Assembly: GCF_040807025.1 (NCBI RefSeq)
Contig: NC_090967.1
Span: forward strand, 3,160,001 to 3,224,000
Source: Struthio camelus
Lineage: Eukaryota; Chordata; Aves; Struthioniformes; Struthionidae
Direction of reading: 5' to 3'
Length of the DNA: 64,000 bases
The notes under the pieces were generated by a model. The model was given only the letters and a program-made list of their open reading frames with translations, had not been told where the DNA came from and searched no databases. Both the position numbers and the translations under genes were made by a program. Below, one piece after another: positions 24,402 to 35,951 of this stretch (positions within the stretch are counted from its first letter, which is position 1; each line of letters opens with the position of its first letter).

Positions 24402-26611
24402 GTGAGATTCAAGGTGCCGAAAGCTCCCGGCTCCCGCTGCTCCGACGGCCGAGCTGAGTTAAAAGCGTGCGGGGTGGAGTCCTCTCTCGTGGACACACCA
24501 TGTTCTCAGTAAAAAGCTGGGAAGCCAGGAAGGGAGGGGAGGTTTGGAACAAGGATGCTCAGATCATGTTAGATTCAAAGCTTTGCTTCCACAGTTTGCT
24601 GGGGTTTTTTTTTGTTTTTGTTCCCCCCTCCCCTTCCCTTAAGACTAGAAGAAATTCGGGAAGAAACATTAGTCTTGAGGGAATTTTTTTTTTCCAAGAA
24701 ATGACCTGGATGGAGGGGGAAAAAAAAGAAAAAAGCATTTTGGACAAACTCCCCTTGCAAAATTCATCATCGTAAATATTGTGGGGCTAAAAGCGAAAGC
24801 ACGCTGCGGCTTCTCTGTTCACTGGAGGGGAGAGACCAGCCACAGCCAAACCACACTTCTCCCGCGCCTGGTACAGTGACCATGGCAATAGGACTGCGTC
24901 TGCCGTGTAATCGATGACTCAGGCTGATAGCACTGTACAGACGTGAACTGTTTTCAGTGTTTGTGTGATGAGGGCTGAAGCAGCTTGTAAGGAAGCCGTT
25001 GGGAAGACGGGTTCGAAGAGTTCAGATAAGGGCTGCTCTTCGGGGCCGGCAGGCTGGCAGGCTTGATAACGAGACTCAGCGAAGTAGATTTGTGACCGCT
25101 CGATGTTCGCTACAGGTTGGCTGATGACCTTGCCTTGGGGACAGCAGGAGCGCAGGTACGGTGCTTGGCTTTCTTGGGCTGGTTGTGCTGTTTGATGAGG
25201 GAGTTTCTTCAGTCGGTTCCTGGGCTCTTTCCTTTCCCCTGAAGGAGGCCTTGGAGGAGGGGGAGGGAAGAAGTTGCCGAGATCTCTGCACTGTTCAAAA
25301 GCTGAGAAAGAGCCAAGCGTTTCCCCAGGGAGCTCAAATGGACAAGACAGATGCAGAGGAGTTGCTATCCCAGCAGAGCGGCCGGGATGCGGAGGGCCAG
25401 GAAGCTAGTACATGCCCAGGGTGCCCGGGGAGGGTCGGTGGCAGAGCTGAGAGCTCTCAAATCCCAGCCCTGAAATTGAAGCGCAGGACTCCCCCGTCTC
25501 TCGAAACACACGGCCTGTTACGCCTGGGTTCCCCGATGGCTCTGCATCAGCAGTTAAGTAACAAACTATTTAACAAGAGCTTCCTGTTGTGCTGACACCA
25601 ACATGAGCGCATGCAGGAGGAAACAGAGTAAACAGAGCTGCCCTGGCTCCCACCTCGCTGCAAACTGGGAGAAGTGTCGGAGACTGCGAGGAGGCCTGGG
25701 CACGGGCTGTCCTCAGCCTGACCCTGCTGAGCTGGGGGGTGATGTTCTTGTGTGTCAGGGATTGCAGTCGGCAGAAGCTGTGCAGGCGTCCTGCATTTCT
25801 GGGAAAAGTGACTCCTTTCAGGACTTCCTGGTTCTGAGGGATTTCCCTGGAAGAGGAGAGTCCACCCTGCACCCAGGTGCTTCAACTGCTGTGCAGCAGC
25901 TGCTCCCAACAAGACGTGGCCAGTCCTCCGTTGTGGAAGGGTTGGCGCGACTCCTGCGTTATGGCAAGCAAGATGCTGGCACCCGGAAAGCCCAGGCTGT
26001 GTTCCCTGCTCTGCCTGGGTGTCCTCGGTCAAGGCCTTTAATCTTCCCTTCCTTTGATGGCTGATGAGGAAATTGGGCCAGAAAAGCCAGTTTGACTTTG
26101 TCATGAGGACCGTTCTGCTGCCTGGTAGGTTTGCTCAGGTCTCCTGTAACCAGAGCTATCACTGGTGTTCCTGGAGGATGTAACATGGAACAAGCTCCAA
26201 GCGCTGCACGCTCCTGCCTGCTGCTTCAGTCCACGAAGGAAACGTCCCTGGAGCAGGTGAATCGGGACAGGTTTTCTCCCGACTGAGGTTTCTCTCATCC
26301 TTCTGGGGGTGCAGCCGGCAAGAGCACGGCCCTCAGACCTGCGTCTGGGATTCTTCTTGAGAAGTGCCTCTGAAACGCTACTGTGTTGGGAAAGTGCTGC
26401 TGCATCCATGCCGCTGTGTCCAGCTCCAGGGAAGGGCGTTTGTTTGAGGAGCAGGAGGAGCTCAGGAGATACCGCTGGAGTCTTTGGCATTGCCCGTGCC
26501 CAAGACGGGAAGAAGGTGGTGCTTCCAACATACGGCTTTCCCATTTGCCCTAGCAGAAGACCACTTTAAAGCACCCGAACATGGTTTTTGGAAGGACTCT
26601 TCATTTTTAAA

Positions 26612-26650
26612 AAAAAAAAAAAAACCAACAACAACAAAAAAACCCCCCTC
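26612..26650. repeat. A-rich low-complexity tract
   Basis: A run of A bases is followed by a short AAC/AACAAC-rich stretch. It resembles an old retroposon tail, but no element body is recognisable upstream. Confidence 0.6.
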
Positions 26651-27690
26651 CCTCCAGTTGTCTTGTTTCCTCCGAAAATCCACTCAGCTCTCATAGACGC
26701 TAAGACTTTGAGCCACTGGGATCTTGGCAGCACGTTGTGGAGCGTTGTGCCACCTCTCCGAGGGAGCCAGTAAAGGCGGGAGCGCACTTGTTGCAGCGTC
26801 TTGCATGCATAGGGACAAACAGAGCGATGCTCTCTGATGTGGCAGTCTCCATGCATGGTTTCTCGCATGGCATTGGTGCCGAAGAGAAAAAGGAAGGAAA
26901 ACGGCACGGGGAGTGGGTTTCTCTTATCGGTAAAGGGGCTGTAAGTGAATCACTTCCCCCTTTGCCCCCTCAGCTTTACAGCTCTGTGTTGGTACCTGTA
27001 TGAACGCTCTCACCCCAGTATAAAAGTGACCTATATCCAGTTTGCTTAAATTTGTTCTTAAACATCAATTGAACAACAGTGGGTCTGGCTGTGTCTTTGT
27101 GCTTGTATATACACCTGCTCTCACTGCAGTACAGGTTGTCTGGTTGTACTGGTCGAGTTGGCCTTGGACAAGTATGGTTGAACATGAATTTCCCTGAGTA
27201 TGATAAGCACTTGGATTATTTTTTACATCTTGGAAAATCTACTGGCTTTCCCTTTTGTGGTAGCTGTGTGGACTGTTTTTCTCAAAGCTTTCAGCTGTTG
27301 AAAGAGCAGAACTGAGGAATTTCAACCCAGAGGGTAACTCTTCAAGCAAGCCCTGAAAACACACCGCACCACAGACCCAGCGGGTGGGAAATGTTTTTGG
27401 TGCACTGGGACAGTCGTCCAAATGGTTTTGCTTTCTCCTCAGTCCAGAGCAAAGCTGGTGCGAGAAGGTGACTTTGTGGCCACTTCCCATCCCTTGAAGT
27501 AGCTGGAAGTCTGTGCCTGCAAGCTGCAAGTTTGTTCCTCCAGCTCAGGCCTCAGGCAGTGTCTGCTCAACCTGCTCTGCTCCCAGCTGCCCCAGGCTCA
27601 CATGGGAATTGTGGCTGCACAGAGGATGCAGGTGTGGGCCCAAGCTTGTGTCTCAGGAAGACCTTATACATGGCTGCATTGAGTCAGGGA

Positions 27691-27707
27691 TTTTTTTTTT
27701 TTTTTTT
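27691..27707. repeat. Poly-T run of 17
   Basis: An uninterrupted homopolymer in intron 1. Confidence 0.95.
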
Positions 27708-29534
27708 GCCCCTTTCAGCTCCTGTTCTTGTTCTGTACTTCCTCACGCTCCCCCTAGATGTCTTGTTCCCCTCCTGAGCCTGCTCGACCTGGGAGACCCC
27801 TTGTTGGAGCTGGGCTTGAATACCAAAGATCTTCCTGCTTGTCTTGGCTGTCAGTTGGCCTAAGGTAGCCTGTGGGGCAGGTGGCAAGGGCATAGATGGA
27901 TTGCTAGGTGTTGTTGTCATGCTCTTGCTGTTAATGTACCGCTTTACTGCTGTATTGATAAAAATCAAGAATTTTAAACTCACTTGGATCCATTTCCAGC
28001 ATCACGGCCCTTTCCCTGCTTCTCAAATGCACAAGACTTTCCACATCAGCGCTCTGTCCCCAGTGTTTAACAGACTTTTAGCCTCATGCCGAGTCAAGAT
28101 GATTTCCATCCCTCTCCCACCAGCATCAGGAGAGCTGCTTCCTTCAGACAGGAATAGGCAGAGAGTGTAAAAATCTCCCTGTGTCGAAGTAGCTTGTGGA
28201 GGAATGCAAGAGGATTCGGCTTTCAGATGTTTTCACGCTGGCACTTAACTGTAACCCAAACTGCAGTGGATGGTGGTGTTGGAGGGCAATCTGTTCAAGT
28301 GACAGTAGGTCCTGGGGGGAGCTCTGAAGATTTTCTACCTGCAGGTAGGTCTCTGACCGGGAGGCTTATCCAAGGTCTTGGGAAGCTCTTTCCGAGGCCT
28401 CAGGCAAGTGTTATCCCTGCAAACACGCAACTGCAGGCCTCTGCAGCCCTCAGCCCCTTCATCTGCCCCTCTGTTTACGGGGTTTATTTTTGGAAGGGTG
28501 CAATTTCAACCTACCACACAGCTTTTAAAATTGCAGCAAGGCCCAAGCAAATAAACCGTAGGCCACAGAAGCGCTGGGACAGTGTCGGGAGGCTGGGACT
28601 TCATGGGGTCCGGTAGCGCTCATGCGCCTGCAGATTATGCAAAAGCTGGCGGCTTCCAGCAGCCCCATTTCCTTTCTGCTCGCCGAGGCTCTGAGGTAGC
28701 GTCTGCTCGCAGATGCCCTTGGCTTCTCCTCCGCTCGCGCGTCAGGAGCGAGCTGCCCCCGGGTCCCTGCAGTGTCTTCTCAGCTCAGCTGAGCAGGGAG
28801 TTCCCGCTCGCGCCTCTGGCCTGATGGTAACCATATAAAGTGGTCTGCTGTGGGAAAACGAGCTCGTAGGGAACCTATGGAGACTTTCTGTGACCGCTCG
28901 TTTTGGGAAACCTCTGTGTCATGGCACAGCTTTCCCCGTTTCGTAATGACTGGGGTTGGCTGCTAGCACTGAAGGCTGGAATACGTTTTTAGCTGCAAAC
29001 CTTTCTGGACATCATCTGGGACTGTCTGCAGCTTATTTTAAACATGCTGGATCTTCCTTTGTTTTAAGACTTTTGATCTGCTCCTTGTAAGCTAAGCCTT
29101 CGTCTGACTCTTTAAGCTTTTTAAATTTATTTGGTTTTTGGTCTTGGCTGTGTAAGACCACCAGTTGCTTTTTGGTCTGGTCTGGTTCTGGGCTTTTTAT
29201 GTTGGGAGCCAGCTGATGGGTTGCCCTTTGGGAGATCAGGGTATTTGTGCTTATTTTTAGCTTTTAATTGGCAGTGATCTGCACTCCGAGCTGCGTAACG
29301 TCAAGGGCTTTTCTGTTTTGTGCTCTCAAGAAGCCTTTCGTTCTTTCATCTGGATGCAGCTGTTTCTCCCTTGCTTACCAAGCGCAGAGCACGCGGGGAA
29401 AACTGCTTTAAGTAACAACCTAAAGGCTCGCAGAGGTCAGGTATGTCGTAGAGTTGAGTCTCGGTGAGCTGATAGCAGCATCGCAGCCCGCAGGGGCCTG
29501 CTGGCTTGTCCAGGACACCTGGACTCTCTTCTGA

Positions 29535-29712
29535 GAAGTGACACTGACCTGCGCTGTGACTGTGGGGGAATCGCTTCCCTGCTCTAGGTAGCTTTTTTTT
29601 TTTTTTTTTTTTTTCCCTCCTCTTCCCCTGCTTTGTCTTGCCCTCTTTAATTGTAACCTCTTTGGGCCAGGAACTCGGTGCGTATGAAGGGCCTGGAACA
29701 ATGTGCCCCAGA
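29535..29712 (+). mobile_element. Ancient SINE/LINE relic (MIR or L2-like), interrupted by poly-T
   Basis: The left part contains CTGTGACTGTGGGGGAATCG, like the 5' half of a MIR-type SINE. After a 22-base T run (29593-29614) comes AATTGTAACCTCTTTGGGCC and then GCCTGGAACAATGTGCCCC, which resembles the '...tgtaagctctttgggcaggga...cctagcacaatgg...' tail common in old amniote retroposons. It is diverged; family and ends are uncertain. Confidence 0.35.
29593..29614. repeat. Poly-T run of 22
   Basis: An uninterrupted T tract inside a probable retroposon relic in intron 1. Confidence 0.95.
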
Positions 29713-31439
29713 TGTTATTGTGTGAATCCTTTCTCGTCAGCCACGAGATTTCGCTATACAGGAAAGAATTTTAAAAATACAGGTTCTTCTCAGTGTTTTG
29801 TACTTGCAAATGTAGTCAGGAGCCTGCCAGTCTTTGATAGTTCAGGTCTCAGTGACAGGGGATAGCATGAGCATTTGCTTTAAAATCCCCCCTTTTTCTC
29901 ACCCCTATGGCTGCAGGGAAGAAGCTTGTAAATGTGACTGGAGCAGACCTGGCAAACTCAAAAACCAGATGGCAAATAAAAATAACCCAATACTTCAACA
30001 AAAACAAAGAGAACCCCTTCTTTGGGTTTCAAATGATCTCGGAGTGTTAGTTTGCCCCCTTTATGATACTTTTGGTGTTTTTGTGGTTCTGTTCAGGGAG
30101 GTGCTGAAGCTGCTTGCGCTTGTCTGCAGCTTATTTCACTTTCAGGTTCTCTGGGGTTGGAGCACTTAAATTGCAAACACTGCAGGGGAGTGCTTATTTG
30201 TTTTAAGACCACAGCTTCCTTTGGAATTTCTTCTACCAAACTTCAGGCCTTTTTTTTTTTTCCCCTTCTTCTCTTTTCCCCAAAGAGAGAAAGAAGTTTT
30301 CTTAATCTCATTTTGCATCAGATTTGAAGTCAGGCCAACAAATCCAGCCTCGGAGGGGCTTTTCTGAGGCTACTTGCCTCGGTGTGACCTTCTGGGTGAG
30401 GATTCTTGCTCAAAATGCAGCAAGTGCATCAGGTTTGTCAGGGAGGTTCTTCCCTGAGATCCTTCTACACCCGGGGGACAGAATCGGGCATGTGCACTTT
30501 CCTGTTGCTCATCCAGAGGCTACTGTGCCTTGAATACACGTTCTGCTCCTAGAAGTCCAAAAGGGCTGTTTGCTCTAAAGCAATGAGCGTCCTGGCGTTT
30601 TACCAAAGATTTCTGTTCCTAATTTCAATTTTTTTTTTTTTTCCAGTTTTAAAAACTAGAGATTCCCTTATGGCACGTGGTGGGGAAACCTGATCAGGCA
30701 CTGAAAGCACACTGAGAGGTGGGACCCGTTTTCATACGGAGGTACAGCGAGGCACTGCCTCTCCTTGGTGCTCTTCAGATGCCAAACAGATTCCTCCCCG
30801 CAGTCAAATCCCCGTGGCTTGTCTGCGTAGGGAAGCCGGTGGGCAGAGTTTGGAGGAGCGCCGCTGGCCCCGTCCCTGCGTTGACTCGCACCATCGCTGT
30901 TTTGGAGACTTCCTTCTGCTGTGGCTGCCCGACTTGGGGAAAAGGGGAATCGCAGTTCAGCAAGGCACCCGCCCCCAGGGCGGATGGCGGTGCCGTAGCC
31001 TCACCGGTCATTGCCCCAGCACTGCAGGCTGAAATTGGGATTTGGGGCTGGGTGCTTTGGGAGGGCTGTTCCCAAGGTCGGAGCCTGCAGCGCAGGCAGG
31101 GCTCGAGAGTCACGCTATGCCACCGTCGGTGTTTGCCTCGGCCGGGGAAGACGGCACAGCCTCCGAGTGCTCACAGGAAGCCGTATTTATTAAGACTAGA
31201 AACTTATTTTTTCCCTTCTGGTAGGGCTCTGTCTCGTTCCATTGTCTGAAATACCCTTGCAGGGACTGGACCATAATTCCTTTAAAGAAAAAAAAAAAAA
31301 AACGCAGGGGCTGGGACTCCCTCAGCTCCGGCCGTCGGCCGCCTGACTCCGCACAAACAGTCTGCGCCTGAAATCCCCTCCGACTGAGCATAAAGGTCTG
31401 ATTCAAACCGAAAATTGGGTATGAAGCAGCATGGGTTGC

Positions 31440-31930
31440 ACAGCGCCTGCTGCTTCCCCTTGCCCCGGTACGTGCCGGCCCTCGGCAGCAGCCGCTTCCC
31501 GGCAAGGTGGTTCCCGAAACGCTCGGCGAGGGCCCTGTCGGCTGCTCCCGGAGTCGACCGACGGCGGAGGAAACGGCTCCCCTGGGCCCTCGCGCGGGGC
31601 TGGCAGAGGTGGAAGCAGCGCGAGACGGTCGGGAGGGCACCGCCATGCGCTGAACCCAGGGCGGAAATTATCGGGGGGAGCGAAGAATGAACAGGATGTC
31701 ACGTGCCGGCCGGGCGCGCTCCGCGCTGGGGAAGAACAAAGCGCGGGGAAGCCCTGCTCCGCTGCGCCTCTCCCAGCCCGCTTCCTGCTGCTGCCGATGG
31801 AGACCGCCGGCTGCAGGGGGAAGGGAGTCTCGGGGCGGGAGCAGGCCCTGCGGCTGCCTGCTTGGCCTTCGGGGCAGCCAGGGGCGAACTGGGCAGCTTG
31901 CGCGTGCCTCGGTTTCCCCTCGACGCAAGG
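31440..31930 (+). promoter_or_regulatory. CpG-rich patch with E-box and donor, candidate alternative promoter/first exon
   Basis: About 500 bp of high-CpG sequence in intron 1 contains GTCACGTG (31698-31705), a USF/MiT-TFE type E-box. It ends at a strong donor (CGCAAGG|GTAAGG, exon end 31930). It lies 3.5 kb upstream of the exon with the CSNK1G2 start codon, so a transcript from here could splice straight to exon 2 without exon 1 and its uORF. Evidence is compositional and motif-based only. Open frames here (up to 248 codons) have no recognisable domains. Confidence 0.35.
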
Positions 31931-34002
31931 GTAAGGTGGATTTTATTCGCTGTGTGTCGCGGAGCTTGCAGCAGAATGGGCAAAAAGCAGCGTCGAGGAG
32001 TGGGGTGCACCCTCTTGTTTCCCCATCGTCAAGGTGTGTTTCTCTGGCAGCCCCAGGCCGGCTGCCGCGTGCTGGATGGTGTTTGGAGAGGCAGGATAGC
32101 ATGCCCAAACAGCCGTGGGCAGGAGCAGCCGAAGCGTTGGGTGTCCTTGCAGACTATGGCTGCAGAAGGGACTCAAAGGAGGATCTGAGAGGTTTGGGGG
32201 GAAAAAGTCCTGGTAGGGGAGACTGGGTCATGAGCCCCTTCTGTGGGGGTCGATGCAGTATCAGCATGCCAGTGCTGGCCTTGGAGGCCAGCCCTGCGCC
32301 GTGCTGGGGCTGCTGCACCGGTGGGATGCTCCGGAGGAGGTGTCGCTCCAGAGGAGCGAGCCTGTGGGGGTGCTCGGGGCTCCCTTTCCCGCATCGACCT
32401 CCCTTTCCCCCAGACCCGAGTGAGCAGGTCTGACCGTCAGGCCCCTGGGCCAAGCACCCTGCAACGTTTCGCCAGGATGCTCTAGGCCGAGGATGTGGCG
32501 GTCCCTGGTAAGGGTTTGGTGCCAGATGAGGCACGGCAGGTCCTTCCCCCTCCCCCAGCTCCAGCTTGGGTAGCTTTTCCCTCCGTCATTCTTAAAGCCT
32601 CCCGTTTCTCCCCATGCACCCTTTAGACAAGAAGCCCTTTTCTTTATTATTAATAGCTTTTGAGAGGCAGTAAAAAGTTTTATAGGGTTTGGCCAAGCGT
32701 CAGGGCTTGCAGTGCGCTCATTTCCTGGAGGCTGAGCGCTGGAGGGGTGTGGGGTTGCTTGTTTAACCCGCAGGTAATAAGGCCACGGTGCTGAGGCCAT
32801 GGCATCGAGGGCTTTCGGTGGGTGTAAGGGGAGCCGAGCGAGGAGCAGAGGAAGGTGGTGAGAGGGGGAGCGAAGCCAGGGGAGCGGAGGGCGGGCAGAG
32901 AGGGGGTGGGCTGCCTTCCCCGATCGGATCGCTCTAAATCTGGCGAGGGCTGAGCCGGGAACAGAAGCGCAGGTGATTAACGCTGGTGGAAAGCGGGGTG
33001 CGTGCACGCCTGTCAGTCCGTCTTTTTCTCTCTCATGTGGCCTCCCAGGGTGTGCTGGGCTCCTGCTCAACCCTCTCTGCACTTTTTCTAGCTCGTGTTT
33101 TAACTTCCTGGCTGTCCTGTTCCTGGCACGCTCCAGCTGCCTCCCACGAGAAAGGAGCAAGCCCAGACCTATCTCTGGGCAGCACCGCGGGCTTTGCGCT
33201 GGGAGGAAAAGCTGGAAGTCTGGAACGAAGGGAGGGTGCAGCCCGCCCACCACGGGAACCCGGCTCCCCGGGCACAGGGCTGGTGCATGCTATTTCTGCT
33301 CCCCTGGAAAGCAGGGATTTGCCCTCAAAATTGGGCCGCATGAACAAGCTGTGGTCGGTTAGCAGCGCAACAGTGGTTGCACTGAGTTGATGTCCGGGGT
33401 GGAAACACATGGGAGGGAGTTTGAACTGTCTGGTTCGGTGGGGTGAGCTGAGCCCTGCCTGTTTAGGGCAGCGGAGGGTACCCTCAGGTTGCCCTACCGC
33501 CAGCACAGGGCTTTCTGCCAGCCTCCCTGGGAGCCGTGCCAGGAGGGGAGGCTGCGGGTGGAAGCAGCAGTAGGGGACAGGGCTGGCCTACGGGAGGTAT
33601 TTGGGAGGTTCACCCTGAGCACCCCTCTTCTCGGAGCCCTAAGCTCACCCCTGGAGACGAGAATCGCTGCCTCTGCCATGGTCATCTCAGCCCTGGCTTC
33701 ACGACCTATTTTTTTCCTCCACCCTTCTAACTGCTGTTTTCATTGCCCTCCTTGTCAGATGCAGAGCAGAGGGTGACTTTGTGGTCTTGGGCTATGATCC
33801 TTCATAACCAGTTGCTCAATGGTTCGGCGTTTTCTCTACTTCCTGGTTGGTAGCATCCCTGTTGTAGCAAACCTTAGGGACCTGCATGCGAGGCCGTGTC
33901 CCGAGCGGGCAAGGTGCTGCGCGAATGAGCACGGGTGGCCATCAGGAGCTCTCTGCAGAAGCAGCAGTGAGTGTAACTGGCTGCTTTTGCCCAGGCTGCA
34001 GC

Positions 34003-34123
34003 CATGACCCGTCTGGATGCGACCCTGGGAAATATGCTCTAGAGGACCCTGCCTGAGCAAGGAGGTTGGACTAGATGATCTCCAGAGGTCCCTTCCAACC
34101 TAAACCATTCTGTGATTCTCTGA
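34003..34123 (+). mobile_element. CR1 LINE, 5'-truncated 3' end
   Basis: The segment contains the hallmark 3' end of avian CR1 retrotransposons: GGTTGGACTAGATGATCTCC, then AGAGGTCCCTTCCAACCTAA, then ACCATTCTGTGATTCTCTGA with the terminal ATTCTRTG-type short repeat. The preserved part is about 120 bp and includes the diverged stretch GACCCTGGGAAATATGCTCT upstream. It is a severely 5'-truncated copy, as is usual for CR1, lying about 1.3 kb upstream of exon 2. It carries no coding capacity. It is the best single marker that this is a bird or close relative. Confidence 0.93.
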
Positions 34124-35463
34124 CTAACCCTGTTGACCACCCTGCCTTGCTCCGAGTTTTGCAATGAAAAGCAGAGTTTGTTTGCAAACGAGGAGGAAAC
34201 AAAGGGAATTAGGAGCTAGCCGCGGTGGCAAGTGGTACGCGAATCGGTGCCAGTCTCCAGGCAAGATGTGCGCATCAGTGTACGTAGGACCTCATGCTAG
34301 TGAGCCGGTCTGGGGTCCTGCCAGCCAGTGCCTGTTTTATCCCAGCCCCGCAGCCCTGGGCAAGCTGCTGTGCGAGCCCTGACTGTGGTAATTCCCCGCC
34401 CAAGCAGGCTAATATGTAGCGCAGCTGGTTAGAAACCATGTCCTCTCCCACGCGTCCCGGCGCAGGATCACTAGCACAAAGGTCCTCTGTAGTCCTGGCC
34501 CGACCGTGGCTGAGGCTTGTGTTCAAGGGAAGTTCTCTGACTCAGCCAGCCTCGGCCTCCAGCCCCCGAGGAAGCCGAAAACTCCTAACCCACAGGGATC
34601 CTCCCGGCGAGTGTGTGCGTGGGGAGAATGTCCTCTTTTTGCTTTATAGGAAATTGCATGTCCATTGTGGTTTTTCCCTCTAGTTTACATCTGTCCTCTG
34701 CTCTTGGGGGCTCTCGGGTTTGACCAGCAGCAAGCTGGCCCCAGGCATCTCGGCTGGCGCTTACGGGCCTTCCCTGTCGCCAGCAGCCTTTCCCTGTGAC
34801 AAGGTTTTTCTCCTCAAGTGATTTTTTCCTCGCTCTGACCTGGAGGTGCTTGTAGAACATCTCACCTCCTGCCGCGGCCGGACATTCTTCTGTAGAAGAG
34901 TGACCCAAATGGTCCAGGAATAGCAAACCCTCCTGGTATGGTAGGAGAGGAAGGGGCAGTGGGGGCCTCTTGCCACAGAGCCTAGAGTGGCACAAGGCTG
35001 TCTCCCTGAGGTTGGAGCTCCAGAGCAGCCAGTTTCTGGCCTCCCCGATCCTTCAGTCTTCTCCTAATTCCTATTGCAGTTGAGGAAATGTTGCTTCCCA
35101 ACTGACTGGAGCTCCCACCCTCCCTCTGGCTGAAGGTGAGTCAGGACGTGGCGTGGAGAGGGGATGGTGTCTGCAGTTCCCCCTTGCCACCAGCCGAGAG
35201 AACAGCCAGCAGCGCGCTGGGCTTCCTGTGACGGTCTCGTTCCTCCGGCCTCTCCCAGGCCTCAGCTGCGGCATGCTTCTTCGTCACTAATGACTTCACC
35301 CCTTGTCCTTCAGAGATGGGAGTTACCTGTAAAGCAGTGAAGGTTTTAGAGGGGCTCTGCTGAACTAGGCATAGGAGCCTGGATCCCACAACTCCCTGTT
35401 GCTTTAGGGAATCACCTTCCTCCCGCTTCCCTCTTGCTAATTCTCTCGTTCTCCTCTCCACAG

Positions 35464-35764
35464 CTCGAAGCCTGAGGAGCCACCCCGGGAAGACCCTCTC
35501 CGCAGCATGTTCTCTCCACCAAAGAGTTCCTTGTAACAGGCGACGATGACAATCCCAACAGGACCTTGGAAAGCACTAACATTGCAGTAGCCCAGCACCC
35601 GCTTATCCCTCCTTCTCCGCACCCCACCCTCCCATCGCACACCGTGATGGTGTATTGACAAAGAAGAGCCCTGCTTTCTTTTCTCCTCCCCCTACAACTT
35701 TCGGCAGCTCTTGGATTTGTATGGCAGCAGCGTAACCGTGGAGAGGCCGGGGTATCACAAACTT
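35464..35764 (+). other. CSNK1G2: CSNK1G2 exon 2, 5' UTR part
   Basis: The exon starts after a strong acceptor (pyrimidine-rich tract then CTCCTCTCCACAG at 35451-35463). The 301 nt before the start codon contain four short uORFs: 35507-35536 (9 codons), 35546-35590 (14 codons), 35647-35658 (3 codons) and 35721-35735 (4 codons). All end before the main ATG at 35765. The reading frame of the kinase is open back to a TTG at 35711 but has no upstream in-frame ATG, so 35765 is the start. Confidence 0.85.
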
Positions 35765-35951
35765 ATGGATTTTGATAAGAGAGGAGGGAAAGGGGAGCTG
35801 GAGGAAGGTAAAAGGATGTCCAAAGCAGGTGGAGGAAGGAGCAGTCATGGAAGCCGGAGTGCTGGAACCAACTCGGGAGTCTTAATGGTGGGTCCCAACT
35901 TCCGCGTCGGCAAGAAGATTGGATGCGGCAATTTCGGGGAGCTCCGTCTAG
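35765..35951 (+). CDS. CSNK1G2: CSNK1G2 coding exon in exon 2 (residues 1-62 and part of 63)
   Basis: Encodes [10 protein letters not shown] through the Gly/Ser-rich N-terminus to [20 protein letters not shown], i.e. the start of the kinase domain with the glycine-rich ATP loop. It ends in phase 1 at CTAG|GTGAGA. The initiator context has C at -3 and G at +4, so it is not optimal. Confidence 0.96.

Larger units (their letters stand above)
3583..35463 (+). other. CSNK1G2: CSNK1G2 intron 1 (31.9 kb)
   Basis: The intron has donor GTAACC at 3583 and a strong acceptor at 35463 after a long pyrimidine-rich tract. I found no convincing coding exon in it. It holds one CR1 tail, several short ancient SINE-like scraps, homopolymer runs and two CpG-rich patches with usable donors (near 24.4 and 31.9 kb), listed separately. 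The many open frames of 100-330 codons in the GC-rich parts show no recognisable domain. Confidence 0.7.

Noticed and set aside
28831..28837. ATATAAA-like TATA box near 28.83 kb in intron 1
   Set aside because: It is followed by neither a clear first exon with a donor nor a CpG-rich start region; a chance AT-rich match.
32261..33253. 330-codon antisense open frame in intron 1
   Set aside because: Composition is Pro/Arg/Ser-rich with no recognisable domain, it overlaps other long frames in the same GC-rich patch, and stop codons are rare there by composition. Chance frame unless RNA or substitution data show otherwise.
35711..35764. N-terminal extension of CSNK1G2 from an in-frame TTG
   Set aside because: TTG is not a usual vertebrate start. 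The ATG at 35765 matches the family N-terminus MDFDK and gives exactly 415 residues.
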